Source: Nonomuraea terrae
GTDB lineage: Bacteria > Actinomycetota > Actinomycetes > Streptosporangiales > Streptosporangiaceae
Assembly: GCF_004348995.1 (NCBI RefSeq)
Contig: NZ_SMKQ01000022.1
Location: forward strand, 1 to 64,000
Length of the DNA stretch: 64,000 bases
Direction of reading: 5' to 3'
A program made the position numbers and the translations under genes. Below are positions 41,872 through 51,213 of the stretch, piece after piece. The notes below the pieces were generated by a model. The model did not search any database. It had not been told where the DNA came from and worked only from the letters and a program-made list of their open reading frames with translations. How positions within the stretch are numbered: position 1 is the stretch's first letter; each line of letters starts with the position of its first letter.

Positions 41872-42759
41872 ATGGCTCTTGGCAGCCCCACGGTCTTCAG
41901 GCGACGCCTAGTCGCGGAGTTACGGCGGAGACGTGAGGCTGTCGGCTTCAGCGGACCACAAGTGGCCAAAGCGCTCACCTGGTCCACTTCAAAGATCTCA
42001 AGGCTGGAGAACGGGCAGATCCTGCCCAACTCCACGGACGTTGAGAACCTGCTCGATCTTTACGAGATGCCGGAACCGGACCGATCACAACTCTTGGCCC
42101 TGGTTCCGCAGTGTTCGGCCCCAGAATGGTGGGAGAAATATTCTGATGCCATTTCTGAGGACTATGTAGGCTTTCTCGGCTTCGAAAGCGGAGCCATTGA
42201 ACGATGGGACTGGCAGTCCTTGGTAATCCCAGGGCAGTTGCAAACGGAAGCCTACGCACGTGCGATAATAGGTACCGGATATTTTGGCGAGCTCACCCCT
42301 CGCCAAATCAGACGGCGAACCGAGCTCCGAATTGAGCGGAAGGAGAAGTACATCAACAATCCTTCGCTCACTTCAAAGATCATCATTGATGAATCTGTTC
42401 TGGCGCGAAAGATCGGCGACGAATCTCTCATGGCGGAGCAGCTACATCATTTGCAGGAGTTGTCTGAACGTCCCAACATTGAACTTCAAGTTCTACTGAA
42501 CGACCAAGGGCTTCCGGTACCGGTTGCCAATTTCATTCTTCTCAGGTTTCCCATGTTGGAAAACCTGGGCGAGCTCTACCCCGACGTCCTGTACGTAGAG
42601 AACGAGGCAGGTGGCGGCGTCGACGAGGATGAGATTCGAACACACCGGTATCACCTGGCGTTCGCAAGGCTATCTGAAGTTGCCTTGAGTCCCGCGGAGT
42701 CCATGGATTTCCTCGCCGAGCGAGAAACAAAATGGGCCAGCCGACCAGTCTCAGGCTAG
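41872..42759 (+). CDS. XRE-family regulator with DUF5753 (WhiJ/Scr1-like)
   Basis: 295 residues. N-terminal helix-turn-helix of about 65 residues (VGFSGPQVAKALTWSTSKIS then RLENG), followed by the DUF5753 domain (WQSLVIPGQLQTEAYARA; later NFILLRFP and YVENEAGG). These proteins are paired with small DUF397 proteins in actinobacteria and modulate development or antibiotic production, for example WhiJ. GGGGAGG lies 6 bases before the ATG. Codon 17 is TTA. AT-richer than the surroundings. The DUF397 partner follows after 36 bases. Confidence 0.93.
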   Translation: MALGSPTVFRRRLVAELRRRREAVGFSGPQVAKALTWSTSKISRLENGQILPNSTDVENLLDLYEMPEPDRSQLLALVPQCSAPEWWEKYSDAISEDYVGFLGFESGAIERWDWQSLVIPGQLQTEAYARAIIGTGYFGELTPRQIRRRTELRIERKEKYINNPSLTSKIIIDESVLARKIGDESLMAEQLHHLQELSERPNIELQVLLNDQGLPVPVANFILLRFPMLENLGELYPDVLYVENEAGGGVDEDEIRTHRYHLAFARLSEVALSPAESMDFLAERETKWASRPVSG

Positions 42760-42795
42760 TGCCTCCCGCTTTTATTTGAAAAGAGGTGGGAGCAA

Positions 42796-43002
42796 GTGAG
42801 TGAACCCGTCATCGACCCCAGATGGGGAGGGTGGCGCAAGAGTCGTCACAGCCTCGCGAACGGAGACTGTGTCGAAGTAGCGCTATTCACAGACGGCCGT
42901 GTCGGATTGCGGGATTCGAAGAACCCGTCGAACGGCATGCTCTTGCTGGCTGCGGAAGAGTTTCAGGATCTTCTGACCAGAATAAAACTAGCGGCTGTCT
43001 AA
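42796..43002 (+). CDS. DUF397 protein, partner of the XRE regulator
   Basis: 68 residues with the full DUF397 consensus: WRKSRHSLANGDCVEVA, then GRVGLRDSKNPSNGMLLLAAEEF. GTG start preceded by GAGGTGGGAG. In WhiJ- and Scr1/Scr2-type modules the DUF397 product binds its XRE/DUF5753 partner and changes its activity, so an antagonist or antitoxin-like role is likely. It ends directly before a hairpin terminator. Confidence 0.93.
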   Translation: MSEPVIDPRWGGWRKSRHSLANGDCVEVALFTDGRVGLRDSKNPSNGMLLLAAEEFQDLLTRIKLAAV

Positions 43003-43004
43003 GA

Positions 43005-43042
43005 AGCTTCCGGGTGCCCTGAGTCGAGGTCACCCGGAAGCT
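43005..43042. terminator. Terminator after the XRE/DUF397 pair
   Basis: AGCTTCCGGGTG pairs with CACCCGGAAGCT (12 bp) across a 14-base loop, 2 bases after the DUF397 stop. Confidence 0.85.
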
Positions 43043-43134
43043 CGGCCCCTCGTTCACCGCTGCCCCGGTCCACAGCTTTCTTCGGCGCATCGCGGCATTC
43101 TCTACTGCCGACTGCGTGCGCGACTTCGACGCCG

Positions 43135-46100
43135 TCACAGGTGCCAGGTGATGGGGTCCTGGGGCTGGTAGCGGCAGGTGGAGCCGGTGGAGATGGTGGC
43201 GCGCAGGTGGGCGGCCAGCTCGGGGTGGGCGCGGTCGAGTTTACGCAGCGAGTCGCGGATGCGGGCGGTGACGGTCTTGCGGGCGCGTTCGGCCTCGTCG
43301 CCCAGCCGTCGGGTACGGCCGCCGAGCCCCGCCGCGGCCCGCAGCTCGCCCAGCAGCGCCGCCCGCTCCCGGTCGAACGCCGCCGCCCGCTCGTCGTCGC
43401 CCAGCTCGGCCGCGCGGTCGATCTCGTCGTCCAGCTGTGACAGGCGGCGGCGGTAGCGGCTCCTGGCCTCGTCGTCCAGCACCTCGTCGCCGCCCATGCG
43501 GTGGGCCGCGACGACCACCTCACCGCCCTCCGGGGCGAGCAGGACCACGGCGGGCACGTCGTCGCCCGGCCGGCTCAGCAGCGTGTGCAGGTCGCGCAGC
43601 CCCTTGGCGTCGGGCACATGCGCCGCCCGCCCCGCGAACCGCAACGCCCACACCGCACCGTCTCTCCGGAACTCCCCGCCGCCGGGCGCGACCTCCCCGG
43701 ACGGGGGCGTCCCGCCGTCGGAGGCCGACGATACGTGGTGATCGACCGGCGGCCGCTCGCCCGATGCAGAGGCCGCACCACCGGGGGCGGGCCGCGCATG
43801 TGGATCGCCGGCAGGCCGAGTGTCCTCCGGCGGGAGGCGATGCGCGGTGTCGGGGAGGCGGCGCATGCCGAGTTCGGCGGCCTCGCGGCGTACCCCCTCG
43901 AGCAGGGCCTGTGCCGTCCGCGCGTCGCCCGGTGCGCCGCGGGACAGCAGCGTCTCGGCGAGGTGGGCGCGCGCCAGCACCGACCACGGCCGCGCTCGCA
44001 TGCGGTCGGCCGAGCGGTACGCCGCGGTGAGCTCCTCGACCGCCTCATCCCACCGCTCCTCGGCGGCGTCCACCAGGCCGAGCCAGAAGTCGTACGGCCC
44101 GGAGACCTCCCAGCCGAACAGCGACACCAGCCACCGCCCCCGGTGCGGCGCCAGCAGCGCCCGCGCCCTGGCGCACAGCTCGGCGTCCTGGGTGGCCACC
44201 GCCAGCTCGGCCTGCAGGCGCAGCCAGATCGGTTGGATCATGCCGGACGCGGGTTGTTCGTCGGCGGCGTGGCGGAGGGCGGCGTCGAGGTCGCCGGCGT
44301 GCACGGCGGTCAGCGCCTCGAGCAGCGGGACGCAGGGGTGAGCGGTGCCCCTGAGCTCGCGCAGCACCGCCTCCTGCTCCTCGATTTTGCCCTGCAGCGC
44401 CATCAGCGCCCAGCGGTGGTGTTCGAGCATGAAGACGAAACGGTCGTGCCACCCTCCGCGCGGAATACGCGCGAGCACCTCCTCGGCCTCGGCGAACCGC
44501 CCCGCGAGGCCCGCGATGATGCTCACGTCGACGTCGGTGGTCACGACGTGGTGGGGACGGTCGCTGCGCCGGCCTCTGTTGGCGTAGCGGCTGAACTCCT
44601 CCAGGTAGCGGGGGTCGCCCTGCTCGATCATCGCCCCCCAGCGCAGGGCGGTGGCGAAGTGTTCGAGGTTGTCGTCGGAGGTGCGCCGGGCCAGCTCGAC
44701 CAGCTCGCTGGTCAGCGCCAGCCGCTCGGCGGCCGTGCCGGGACCCCAGATGATGTCGTGGTGGGCCCACAGGCTGAACGACAGCGCGTCGTCGTCACCG
44801 CCCTGTTTGGCCAGCGAGACGAGGTGGAGGACCAGGTCGAGCGGGAGACGTTCGTCGGGCACGGGGCCGCCGCCGATCAGCCGCCGGTGGGCCTCCCTGA
44901 GGTGGCCGAGGGCGGTGGCCAGGCCGTAGTGACTGTGGAAGATCAGCGCGACGCGGGCGGGCAGCTCGGGGTCGTCGGTGGTGCGGGCGATGCGGGCCAC
45001 CTCGTCGAGGATCCGTCTCGCCTCGTCGAGGTGGCCCCGGTGGTGCAGCTCCACGCCGAGGTCGACCGCGGCCATGCCGCGCCGGCGCGGGCTCGCCGCG
45101 GCGCCCACGGCATAGGCCCTGCGCAGGTGGACGAGCTGCTCGTCGCCCGCGAACCGCCCGCCGGCCTCGCGTGCGGCGGCCAGCAGGAGCTCGACCGCCC
45201 GCTCCGGGTCGACGCGGTCACCGGCGAGGTAGGCGTGCCGCGCCAGCTCGCTGGGCAGGGCCGAGGCCTCCAGCGCGGCCAGGGCCGCGGCGTGCAGGTC
45301 GCGCGGGTCATCGAGGGAGTCGTAGAGGGTCTCACGCACCAGGCCGTGGGCGAACGCGAACACCCCGCCGCCACCGGCCACCACCAGCTTGGCCACGACG
45401 GCCAGCTCCAGCAGCCGGTCGACGTGGGCGACCGGCGCCCCGACGGCGGCGGCGAGCGCCTGCCGGTGGAACTCGCGGCCCAGCACGGCGGCGGCGGGCA
45501 ACAGCTCGGCCACCGGCTGCGGCAGCAGGGACAGCCGGCGCAGCAGCGCGTCGCGCACGCCCGGGGCGATGACGTCGGCCGAGCCGCCGCTGCGCCACAG
45601 CCGCGCGGTCTGCTCGATGAAGAACGGGTTGCCGCCCGTGCGCAGATGAACCTGCTCGACCAGCTCCGACGGCGGGTCGAGGCCGGCGGTGCGGGTCATG
45701 AGGGCGGCGACGCCGGGCCGGTCGAGCCCGGTGAGCGTGATCGTGGTGGCCTTGGCGACGAGCGGCGACAGCAGGTCGCTCAGCGGGTGGTCGACCGGCT
45801 CGACCTCGGCGTCGCGGTAGGTGCCGACCAGCAGCAGCCGCTCGAACCAGGTCTGCCGCGCCGCGAACTCCAGCAGCCGCAGCGAGGCCGGGTCGGACGC
45901 GTGCAGGTCCTCGATGACGATCACGACCGGGCGGCGCTGGGCCAGCGCGACGAGGGCCGAGGTGACCGCGTCGAACAGCCGGAAGTCGTCGGCGGGAGCC
46001 TCCCCCAGCGGCGGCGCCTTCGCCTCGCCGAGCAGCGCGGCCAGGCTGTCGCCGCCCTCTGCCGTGGCCACCGCCCACTCCTCGGGGTCGGCGGCCCGCC

Positions 46101-46362
46101 GCAGCGCCCTGATGACCTGCACCCACGGCCAGTAGCCCGGCGCGCCGTCGGACTCCCAGCACGCGCCGCCGACCACGAGCGCGCCCCGCTGCCTGGCCTC
46201 GCCGGCTGCGCTGGTGACGAGCGTGGTCTTGCCGATGCCGGCCTCGCCGGTGACCAGCACCAGGCCGCCGTGGCTGACGACGACCCGGCTGATCTCGGCA
46301 CGCAGGAGCGCGGCGGGGTGCTCCCTGCCGATCAGCTCGTGTGCCGCGAGGTCGATGGGCAT
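43135..46362 (-). CDS. Large STAND-type AAA ATPase, HTH-less
   Basis: 1075 residues. P-loop GEAGIGKTT (39-47), Walker B VIVIEDLHASD (about 147-157) and the sensor-like TGGNPFFIEQTARLW identify a LuxR/MalT-type STAND ATPase. A ~550-residue helical TPR-like region follows. Instead of a LuxR helix-turn-helix, the C-terminus is a coiled coil (about 955-1030) leading to DRAHPELAAHLRATISTG and CRYQP, a tail seen in other actinobacterial ATPase/TPR proteins. Thus it probably signals by oligomerising rather than by binding DNA. Monocistronic; 51 bases separate it from the upstream P450 gene. Ligand unknown. Confidence 0.85.
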   Translation of the reverse strand: MPIDLAAHELIGREHPAALLRAEISRVVVSHGGLVLVTGEAGIGKTTLVTSAAGEARQRGALVVGGACWESDGAPGYWPWVQVIRALRRAADPEEWAVATAEGGDSLAALLGEAKAPPLGEAPADDFRLFDAVTSALVALAQRRPVVIVIEDLHASDPASLRLLEFAARQTWFERLLLVGTYRDAEVEPVDHPLSDLLSPLVAKATTITLTGLDRPGVAALMTRTAGLDPPSELVEQVHLRTGGNPFFIEQTARLWRSGGSADVIAPGVRDALLRRLSLLPQPVAELLPAAAVLGREFHRQALAAAVGAPVAHVDRLLELAVVAKLVVAGGGGVFAFAHGLVRETLYDSLDDPRDLHAAALAALEASALPSELARHAYLAGDRVDPERAVELLLAAAREAGGRFAGDEQLVHLRRAYAVGAAASPRRRGMAAVDLGVELHHRGHLDEARRILDEVARIARTTDDPELPARVALIFHSHYGLATALGHLREAHRRLIGGGPVPDERLPLDLVLHLVSLAKQGGDDDALSFSLWAHHDIIWGPGTAAERLALTSELVELARRTSDDNLEHFATALRWGAMIEQGDPRYLEEFSRYANRGRRSDRPHHVVTTDVDVSIIAGLAGRFAEAEEVLARIPRGGWHDRFVFMLEHHRWALMALQGKIEEQEAVLRELRGTAHPCVPLLEALTAVHAGDLDAALRHAADEQPASGMIQPIWLRLQAELAVATQDAELCARARALLAPHRGRWLVSLFGWEVSGPYDFWLGLVDAAEERWDEAVEELTAAYRSADRMRARPWSVLARAHLAETLLSRGAPGDARTAQALLEGVRREAAELGMRRLPDTAHRLPPEDTRPAGDPHARPAPGGAASASGERPPVDHHVSSASDGGTPPSGEVAPGGGEFRRDGAVWALRFAGRAAHVPDAKGLRDLHTLLSRPGDDVPAVVLLAPEGGEVVVAAHRMGGDEVLDDEARSRYRRRLSQLDDEIDRAAELGDDERAAAFDRERAALLGELRAAAGLGGRTRRLGDEAERARKTVTARIRDSLRKLDRAHPELAAHLRATISTGSTCRYQPQDPITWHL

Positions 46363-46412
46363 GACCTTCGCACGCTATCCGGCGGGAACGACAATTCCCA
46401 TCGACGCGGGCT

Positions 46413-47615
46413 CTACCAGGCCACCTTCAGCGACGACAGCCCGTACACGATGCTGAACGTGCGGAAGTCGGCGCCGTCCTCGACCGCGTGCAGGTCGGGG
46501 AAGCGCCGGAAGAGGGCCGGGAACGCGATCCGCATCTCCATGCGGGCCAGCGGGGCGCCGATGCAGTGGTGCACGCCGTGGCCGAACGCGAGGTGGCCCG
46601 GGGCGCCGCGGGTGAGGTCGAAACGGTCGGCGTCCGGCAGGAAGCCGGGGTCGCGGTTCGCGGCGGGCAGGGAGCAGATGACCAGCTCGCCGGCCGGGAT
46701 GACCTGGCCGCCGACCTCGACCTCCTCGGTCGTGAGCTTGGTGGTGCCGTTGTTCACGATGCTGAGCCAGCGCAGCAGCTCCTCCACCGTGGCGTCGATC
46801 CGTTCGGGCTCCTGCTTCAGCAGGGCGAGCTGCTCGGGGTGGCGCAGCAGGGCGAGCGTGCCGAGGGAGAGCATGTTGGAGGTGGTCTCGTGGCCGGCGA
46901 ACAGCAGCAGGCCGCCGATCCCGACCAGCTCGTCGGCGGACAGGTCGTCGCCGTGCTCGCGGACGAGCATGCCGAGCAGGTCGTCGCCGGGGTCGGCCTG
47001 GAGGCGGGCGACCAGGTCCACCATGTACGCGCGCTGCTCGAACTGGGCCTTCAGGCGGTCCTCACCAGGCGCCGTCATGTCGAGCATCCGGCCGGTACGG
47101 CGCTGGAACCCCTCCCGGTCCTCGTACGGCACCCCGAGCAGCTCGCAGATCACCAGCGACGGGATCGGCAGTGCGAACGCCGGCACCAGGTCGGTGGGCG
47201 ACCCGGCGGCCTCCATGGCGTCCAGGTGGTCGTCGACGATGCTCTGGATCCGCGGCTCCAGGCGGCGCATCCGGCGGATGGTGAACTCGGCGGTCAGCAT
47301 CCGCCGGAGCCGCGTGTGCTCGGGCGGGTCGACGCCGAGCAGGTTGCCCGCGCGGACCTGGGCCTTCTGCTCCTCGGTCATCGGGGGCGATCCGGGCAGC
47401 CGGGCGACGCCCTGCGGGGCGACCTTGAAGCGTTCGTGGTCGCCGAGCACCTCCCGGATGTCGGCGAAGCGGGTCACCAGCCAGGCGTCGTCGCCGAACA
47501 CCGTCTTGATCCGCTTGACCCGCTCCTCGTCACGCGCCGCAGCCAGCTCGGGCGCGGGATCGAACTCCACCCGCCGCATGTGCAGCGGCATCGTGGTCTC
47601 GCTCAATGCAATCAC
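46413..47615 (-). CDS. Cytochrome P450 monooxygenase
   Basis: 400-residue bacterial class I P450. Heme-binding FGHGVHHCIGA with Cys351; I-helix LLLFAGHETTSN (about 236-247) with the acid-alcohol pair; ExxR Glu279/Arg282; early LLGVDPPEHTRLRRM. Sequence style is that of secondary-metabolism hydroxylases (CYP105/107-like). No ferredoxin gene is adjacent. GTG start; an in-frame ATG eight codons later is possible. A short palindrome lies in its upstream region. Confidence 0.95.
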   Translation of the reverse strand: MIALSETTMPLHMRRVEFDPAPELAAARDEERVKRIKTVFGDDAWLVTRFADIREVLGDHERFKVAPQGVARLPGSPPMTEEQKAQVRAGNLLGVDPPEHTRLRRMLTAEFTIRRMRRLEPRIQSIVDDHLDAMEAAGSPTDLVPAFALPIPSLVICELLGVPYEDREGFQRRTGRMLDMTAPGEDRLKAQFEQRAYMVDLVARLQADPGDDLLGMLVREHGDDLSADELVGIGGLLLFAGHETTSNMLSLGTLALLRHPEQLALLKQEPERIDATVEELLRWLSIVNNGTTKLTTEEVEVGGQVIPAGELVICSLPAANRDPGFLPDADRFDLTRGAPGHLAFGHGVHHCIGAPLARMEMRIAFPALFRRFPDLHAVEDGADFRTFSIVYGLSSLKVAW

Positions 47616-47634
47616 CTGGATCCCGGGTTTTTGC

Positions 47635-47646
47635 GTAGCACGCTAC
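47635..47646. promoter_or_regulatory. Palindrome upstream of the P450 gene
   Basis: GTAGCACGCTAC is an inverted repeat of 5-bp arms around AC, 20 bases upstream of the P450 start. It is a candidate TetR-type operator; no TetR gene is adjacent. Confidence 0.4.
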
Positions 47647-47693
47647 TGATCCAGGCGTTGATCCACTAGTGCGATCTTCGACCGAAATGCGCC

Positions 47694-49037
47694 TCAGGCG
47701 GCCGCGTCCCACACGAGGAGGCGGTCCCACCATTGGCCGAGACGGTCGAGCAGGGCCGCGTCACGTCCGCCGCTCTCGACGTAGCCCACGACGGCGAGGC
47801 GGGAGTAGACCGCCGACATCGTGCCGCGCCCGGACCCGTCGAACCAGCCGCCGCGGCGGAAGTCCTCACCGCCCGTCGAGGGGAACGCGGCGCGTTCGAG
47901 GTCGATCCACGGGAAGCCGGCCGGCACGGGCAGCTGCACGGCCTCGATGAAGTCGTGGGTGTAGCGGATCTTGGCGTCCAGCCCTTCCCAGAACCTGGCC
48001 GGGTTCAGGACCTCCGGGCGGGGCGTGCCGGTCCAGTAGGCCTCGGCCCACGACGACGACCTCGGGACGGTCACCCGGTTGTCGCGTACGGCGCGGAGCA
48101 CGCTGCCGAGCTGGGCGATCGCGTTCGGCGACCAGCCGTACGTGATGAGGTAGGGCTGCTCGCCGCCCTCGTCGCCGATGACGTACTCGGCCCCGTCGAG
48201 CGGGAAGCCGGCCGGGGCGCCCGCGTACACCAGGGCGGGGTCGATGGCGGTGGTGCCGAGCAGCTGCCGGGCGCCCGCGGCGGCGGCGTCGTTGTACGCG
48301 CCGTCGTGGAAGCGCCCGAAGCCCTTGGCCAGGGCTCTGATGGACTCGTACTGGTCGAGGGAGAGCATCGCGAGCGCCCAGGTGGAGATGTCCCAGGTGC
48401 CCATGCTGCCGTCGTCGCCGGTGATCAGATGGGGGAACGCGCCGGTGAAGCGCTCGGCCCCGAACCTGCCGGCCGCCTCCTGACGGGTGAACTGCAGCTG
48501 GACGAGCCGGTCGAGCAGCACGCGGGCGGCGGCGTCGAAACGCGCCGGATCGGCCTCGCCGCGTTCGAGCCGTCCCGCGTAGTCGACCAGGAGCTCGGCG
48601 CGGCCGGCGAGCGTGCGGATGTCGCCCGCCCGCAGCACGGCGTCGGGATCGGCGTCGAGCCGGTCCACGACGGACGCGGCGAACGTGTCCAGGTTGTCGC
48701 GCAGCTGGGCGTTCTTCCTGAGGAACGGGCTCTGCAGCAGCTGCTTGCCGATGTTCGCGCCCATGTACGCGGGCCGGCGGCCGAGCACGTACCGCAGGAG
48801 CGCCTCGGCGGTCTGGCGGTATCTGTCGTCACGTGTCACGTCGTAGATGGCGGTGTAGGCGGCGAGCGCGTGCTCGGCCCCCTCGAAACCGGCCTCGAGG
48901 AGGCGGCCGTCGGCGGCGATCTGGTTGTAGGCCCCCCTGACCTGCGGTGACGCGGTCGCGTGGGCGATGCCGGGAAGTGCCGCCCCGGCGGCGGCGAGAA
49001 GGGGTAACTGGAGAGCGTGGCGGCGAGACAGATGCAC
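47694..49037 (-). CDS. Tat-exported protein, possible alpha/alpha-barrel enzyme
   Basis: 447 residues. The N-terminus SRRHALQLPLLAAAGAALPG is a twin-arginine signal. The mature part is helical with aromatic/acidic motifs such as GTWDISTWALAMLSLDQY and SSWAEAYWTG, which loosely suggests an alpha/alpha-toroid glycoside-hydrolase-like fold; I cannot name the family. I chose GTG 49037 because GAGGAA lies 6 bases upstream; the TTG two codons earlier is too close to that site. Divergent from the FAD hydroxylase. Confidence 0.65.
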   Translation of the reverse strand: MHLSRRHALQLPLLAAAGAALPGIAHATASPQVRGAYNQIAADGRLLEAGFEGAEHALAAYTAIYDVTRDDRYRQTAEALLRYVLGRRPAYMGANIGKQLLQSPFLRKNAQLRDNLDTFAASVVDRLDADPDAVLRAGDIRTLAGRAELLVDYAGRLERGEADPARFDAAARVLLDRLVQLQFTRQEAAGRFGAERFTGAFPHLITGDDGSMGTWDISTWALAMLSLDQYESIRALAKGFGRFHDGAYNDAAAAGARQLLGTTAIDPALVYAGAPAGFPLDGAEYVIGDEGGEQPYLITYGWSPNAIAQLGSVLRAVRDNRVTVPRSSSWAEAYWTGTPRPEVLNPARFWEGLDAKIRYTHDFIEAVQLPVPAGFPWIDLERAAFPSTGGEDFRRGGWFDGSGRGTMSAVYSRLAVVGYVESGGRDAALLDRLGQWWDRLLVWDAAA

Positions 49038-49157
49038 GGCCAATTCCTCATTTCCGGTCTGGTCCGAAATAGGAGGTTAGTGGGCCGTCGGTCCCGTCGG
49101 CAAGGGGTCGTCGCAGGCCCTACGACAGCGGGAACATGCCTGCCATCATGGGCGACC

Positions 49158-50678
49158 ATGAACCTGGATACCCCGATTCCCACCTCGGTGCCCGTGTTGG
49201 TCGCCGGAGGAGGTCCCGTCGGTCTGGCGACCGCCGTGGAGCTGCGCCATCACGGCGTACGCTGCCTGGTGGTCGAGCCGCGCGCATCGGTGTCATGGCT
49301 GCGTCCGCGCGCGAAGACCACCTCGGCCCGCACCATGGAGCTGCTGCGCAGATGGGGGCTGGCGGAGACCTTACGCTCGCGGGCGCCGCTGCCGGTGTCG
49401 TGGTCTCAGGAGGCGGTCTTCGTCACCAACCTGCTCGGGCGGGAGATCACCCGGATCGGCGCCTGCTTCGGCCTCGACCTGGCGGGCTCCGACCTGGCCG
49501 CCGAGCCCGGCCAGCAGGCGCCGCAGCCGCTGGTTGAGGAGGTGCTGCGCGAGGCCGTCGGCGACGCGCTGCTGACGGGCTGGCAGGTGAGCGGCCTCAG
49601 CGAGGACGCCGACGGGGTCACCGTACGCGTCGCGCCTGCCGGGGGTGGTGAGGAGCGCGAGATCCGGGCCGAGTACGTCGTCGGCTGCGACGGCCCGCGC
49701 AGCGTGAGCCGGGCCGCCATCGGCGCCCGCTACGAGGGCCGCCAGGACGAGCGGCCCAACTTCAACATCGTCTTCCGCGCCCCCGGGCTCGCCGAGCGCA
49801 TCCCGCACGGGCCCGCCGTGCACTACTGGGTGCTCGACCCGGCCCAGCCCGGCATCGTCGGCCGCCTCGACCTCAAGGAGACGTGGTGGTGTATCGCGCA
49901 GGGCGTGCGGGCGGAGAACGCCGACCCCGTACGGTTGCTGCGCACCCTGGCCGGCGCCGACATCGACGTGGAGATCCTGGCCACCGACCCGTGGACCGCG
50001 CGGATGTTGCTGGCGGACCGGTACGCGAGCGAGCGGGTGTTCCTGGCCGGCGACGCGGCCCACCAGAACCCGCCCTTCGGCGGCCACGGCTTCAACACCG
50101 GCGTCGGGGACGCGGTCAACATCGGCTGGAAGCTGGCCGCCGTGCTCAAGGGCTGGGCGCCGGCCCGGCTGCTGGCGACGTACGAGAGCGAGCGCCGCCC
50201 GATCGCCGCCGACACCATCGAGGCCGCGGCCCTCAACATGGCCACGGGCGCTCCCGAGCTGGCCGACCCTTCGCTGATGGGCGACGCGGCGGAGTTCGAG
50301 AAGGTCCGTCCGGCCGTCGCGGAGGCCGTGCTCCGGACCAAGGACAGCGAGTTCCACAGCCTCGAGCTGGTGCTCGGCTACGCGTACGTGAACTCGCCGA
50401 TCGTCTTCCCGGGCGCGGGCGAACGTCTCCCCCACCGCTGGCTCGCCCCCGGCGCCTCCCTGTACGACCACCTCGGCCCCGGCTTCACCCTGCTCGGCGA
50501 CCAGAACTCATCGGAAGCCGCCGTGGTGACCGCCGAGGCCCGCGCCCTGGGCGTCCCCCTCCACGTCGCCGACCTTCCGGACGAACCTCTCACCCTCGTC
50601 CGCCCCGACCAGCACGTCGCCTGCCGCGGCTCCGTACCAGCAGGCGCCCTCCGCCACTCCCTCGCCCACGACCTCTGA
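49158..50678 (+). CDS. FAD-dependent aromatic monooxygenase (PheA/TfdB type)
   Basis: 506-residue flavoprotein hydroxylase. GxGxxG in VAGGGPVGLATAVEL, the DG motif VVGCDGPRSVSRAAIG and the GD motif LAGDAAHQNPPFGGHGFNTG are intact. The C-terminus is the short thioredoxin-like end of the family. I chose ATG 49158; the frame is open further upstream but homologous sequence begins here (TPIPTSVPVLVAGGG). Ribosome site not obvious. Codon 72 is TTA. Typical of polyketide tailoring or aromatic catabolism; substrate unknown. Confidence 0.9.
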   Translation: MNLDTPIPTSVPVLVAGGGPVGLATAVELRHHGVRCLVVEPRASVSWLRPRAKTTSARTMELLRRWGLAETLRSRAPLPVSWSQEAVFVTNLLGREITRIGACFGLDLAGSDLAAEPGQQAPQPLVEEVLREAVGDALLTGWQVSGLSEDADGVTVRVAPAGGGEEREIRAEYVVGCDGPRSVSRAAIGARYEGRQDERPNFNIVFRAPGLAERIPHGPAVHYWVLDPAQPGIVGRLDLKETWWCIAQGVRAENADPVRLLRTLAGADIDVEILATDPWTARMLLADRYASERVFLAGDAAHQNPPFGGHGFNTGVGDAVNIGWKLAAVLKGWAPARLLATYESERRPIAADTIEAAALNMATGAPELADPSLMGDAAEFEKVRPAVAEAVLRTKDSEFHSLELVLGYAYVNSPIVFPGAGERLPHRWLAPGASLYDHLGPGFTLLGDQNSSEAAVVTAEARALGVPLHVADLPDEPLTLVRPDQHVACRGSVPAGALRHSLAHDL

Positions 50679-50688
50679 CAGCGGGAGA

Positions 50689-51213
50689 TCAGCCCGCGTC
50701 GTCGAACAACTCCTCAAGACCCTGAACGGTGGCGGCGCGGGCGATCCACGTCTCCAGCTGCGCGAGATCCGCGCACGAGGTGATCCGCGCCCGCGCCTCC
50801 TCCGGCACGTCGATCCCACGAGCACCGAGCACCAGCAGCAGCGCCTTGGCCTCGCCTTCCGCCTTGCCTTCCGCCTTGCCTTCCGCCTTGCCTTGACCGT
50901 AGTGCTCACGAGCGAAGGGGCTGTAGACCGGCCAGGCAGTGGACGTCATGATTTCCTCCATGAGGCGGCGGATCTCGGGCGAGGACATGCTGTACGCGTA
51001 TTCATAGTACTTCGGAGAGTGTTCGTCGGGACTGTCGGAGAGCGCTACGGCGAACGCTTCGATCACCTTGCGGTTGCGGCCGTGAACCATGACCGACATG
51101 GCCGACAGCCCCAGCTGGGTGGCACCTGCTGCGCTCCCCGGGCCAATGCGCGCCGGCTCATCGCCTCCTACCAGAAGGCCCTGGAGGGCCGGCCACGAGA
51201 TCCGTGGCCTCAT
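50689..51213 (-). pseudogene. Rpn-like nuclease/transposase, N-terminally truncated
   Basis: The 174-residue frame matches the C-terminal half of a common ~300-residue actinobacterial protein of the PD-(D/E)XK/Rpn type: LSAMSVMVHGRNRKVIEAF, SPEIRRLMEEIM, a KAEGKAEGKAEGEAK run, then LGARGIDVPEEARARI. The N-terminal half with the catalytic motif is missing; homology begins only around residue 10. A 12-bp tandem repeat (GCCTTCCGCCTT, about 50861-50896) encodes the Lys-Ala-Glu-Gly run. Likely a decayed mobile or selfish gene. Confidence 0.65.

Noticed and set aside
43501..47649. 1382-codon plus-strand frame
   Set aside because: Runs antisense through both the STAND ATPase and the P450 gene; no domain and biased composition.
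50861..50896. Minisatellite or attachment site
   Set aside because: The 12-bp units encode the Lys-Ala-Glu-Gly run normal for this protein family.
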